In this document: piece after piece, positions 4,622 to 5,572 of the stretch
How the letters are laid out: every line of letters begins with the position of its first letter
Position numbering within the stretch: the stretch's first letter is position 1
Assembly: GCA_025351065.1 (NCBI GenBank)
Contig: JANXWQ010000323.1
Coordinates: 1-5,572 of the forward strand
Length of the DNA: 5,572 nucleotides
Direction of reading: 5' to 3'
Source of the DNA: Chthoniobacter sp.
Lineage (GTDB): Bacteria > Verrucomicrobiota > Verrucomicrobiia > Chthoniobacterales > Chthoniobacteraceae
Program-made: the position numbers and the translations under genes
The notes under the pieces: generated by a model
Told to the model about the DNA's origin: nothing
Databases searched by the model: none
The model's input: only the letters and a program-made list of their open reading frames with translations

Positions 4622-5572
4622 TTATTTTGCCGGGTCGGTTTCGGGGGCGGGCTCGGGTTCCGGCGGAGACGGGGTGGGGGCGGGGGTGCCGAGGAGGGTG
4701 GGATCGAGTTTGAGGCCGTTGGCGAGGGTGCTTTCGAGCATGGGGTAGGCGGCATACAGGCCGCCGCCGGCGGCGGCGATGAGCACCTGGTTGAAAGTGA
4801 GGGTGCCGACGGACTGCACAAGCGTCCCCTCGGCGGTGGTGCTCTGGGTGTAAAGCGAGGGCGCGAGGTGGCGGCTGATGGTCTCGGTGCCGGGGAGTTT
4901 GCCCGCGTCGAGGTACTGGCCGAGGTCGGCGTTGAAGGCCAGCGACATGGCGAGCAGCGGGCGCAGCGTGCCGTAGCTGCGCTCGAACAGCGTCTTCATG
5001 TCCAGCTCCCCGAAGCCCGCGCTCGGCGCTTCCACCTCTTTGAGCGTCCACGCGCGCGGCGCGGCCTGCGGCCAGCGGGCGACCGCCATTTCCACGCCTT
5101 CCGGGCTGAAGCCGAGCACGAGGAACTTGTCCGTCAGCGCCAGCGCGGGCGAGATCGGCACGAGGCCTTCGCCGGGCGGGCTTTGGAAAAGCGTCACGCC
5201 GTCCTTTTCCGCGCGGCCCCAGGGCGGCGAGCCGGTGGCCTCGCCGGTGAGGACTTCCACGAAGGCCCGCGCCTTCGCCGGGTCGCGCACGTCGAGGCCG
5301 AGCACGGCCGAGGGCTGCGCGTCCTTTTGCGCCCAGTCGGCCACCACGCCCAGCTCGGGGCCGAACGCCTTCCCCAGATCCGCCCACGTCAGACCTTTTT
5401 CCGCCAGCGCCTTTTCCATCGGCGCGAGCATCGGCAGATAGCCGCCGACGAGCCCCGCCGAGTCGGGCATCTCGATTTTCTCCGGCAGTTTCAGCACGTA
5501 GGTCAGGAACGTGTCCGCCGTCTGCAAACCGAGCGCGTGCAGTGCCAGCTTCGGCTCCAGCACCCCGCCGGG
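4622..5572 (-). CDS. Hypothetical protein, 5' end cut off by the window edge (DUF3352-like?)
   Basis: The frame stays open to the right edge, so at least 316 residues are encoded and the true start probably lies outside. The GTG at 5563 is a possible but unconvincing start, because the sequence there already looks like the inside of a domain. The body alternates strands and helices and has the pattern seen in DUF3352-type proteins: AVLGLDVRDPAKARAFVEVL, then KDGVTLFQSP, then ALALTDKFLVLGFSPEGVEMAVA. I call this a resemblance only. Near the C-terminus VLIAAAGGGLYAAYPML (about residues 260-276 counted from the GTG) is hydrophobic enough for a short membrane segment. The last 20 residues are a Pro/Glu/Thr-rich tail (PEPEPAPETD type), typical of an exposed, flexible end. 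If the missing N-terminus carries a signal peptide, the protein would be exported. It is the first gene in the window of the minus-strand cluster leading to nuoA. Confidence 0.75.
   Translation of the reverse strand, partial: PGGVLEPKLALHALGLQTADTFLTYVLKLPEKIEMPDSAGLVGGYLPMLAPMEKALAEKGLTWADLGKAFGPELGVVADWAQKDAQPSAVLGLDVRDPAKARAFVEVLTGEATGSPPWGRAEKDGVTLFQSPPGEGLVPISPALALTDKFLVLGFSPEGVEMAVARWPQAAPRAWTLKEVEAPSAGFGELDMKTLFERSYGTLRPLLAMSLAFNADLGQYLDAGKLPGTETISRHLAPSLYTQSTTAEGTLVQSVGTLTFNQVLIAAAGGGLYAAYPMLESTLANGLKLDPTLLGTPAPTPSPPEPEPAPETDPAK

Noticed and set aside
4521..5387. Minus-strand open frame of 288 codons overlapping the partial gene
   Set aside because: Its translation is Arg/Pro/Gly low complexity; the 4622-5572 frame has a normal protein composition and fold-like pattern.

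Overview
The window is a GC-rich stretch (the coding parts strongly favour G or C at third positions) of a bacterial chromosome. It holds six or seven ordinary-looking genes and two families of short palindromic repeats. Three things suggest a Verrucomicrobiota-like (PVC group) bacterium: the nearly universal lack of Shine-Dalgarno sequences, the 'CACGGATGA'-type intergenic repeat, and the 'CTGTAGGG...' palindromes. This assignment is an inference from style; no rRNA or marker gene is present to prove it.

Layout. Bases 1-50 hold one palindromic repeat behind the 3' end of a minus-strand PTS EIIA(Ntr)-like gene (50-505). A 140-bp divergent spacer with a plausible promoter separates this from a plus-strand glycogen synthase gene, glgA (646-2070). 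The glgA stop codon runs directly into an imperfect inverted repeat built from 'atccgtgt' units (2070-2141). Twelve bases later a class III PLP-dependent aminotransferase gene begins (2153-3550). Near its 3' end this gene carries a 72-bp inverted pair of 26-bp palindromic repeats, read through in frame as 24 extra codons.

The right part is a minus-strand cluster read from 5572 to 3511. It contains a truncated gene of unknown function (possibly DUF3352-like), a small basic protein of unknown function, nuoA (NADH:quinone oxidoreductase subunit A), and a Dabb-domain protein. The last gene ends tail-to-tail with the aminotransferase, overlapping it by 40 bp.

How the genes relate. EIIA(Ntr) and GlgA are both connected to carbon and nitrogen status (regulatory phosphotransfer and carbon storage), so their divergent pairing may matter, though it may also be chance. 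nuoA stands here without nuoB or other complex I genes, which is unusual. I see no CRISPR, tRNA, rRNA, phage or insertion-sequence gene, and no stretch over 300 bases without a gene. The most unusual item is the palindromic element that has become part of the aminotransferase coding sequence, together with a related copy at the left edge. I did not find a new multi-gene system.
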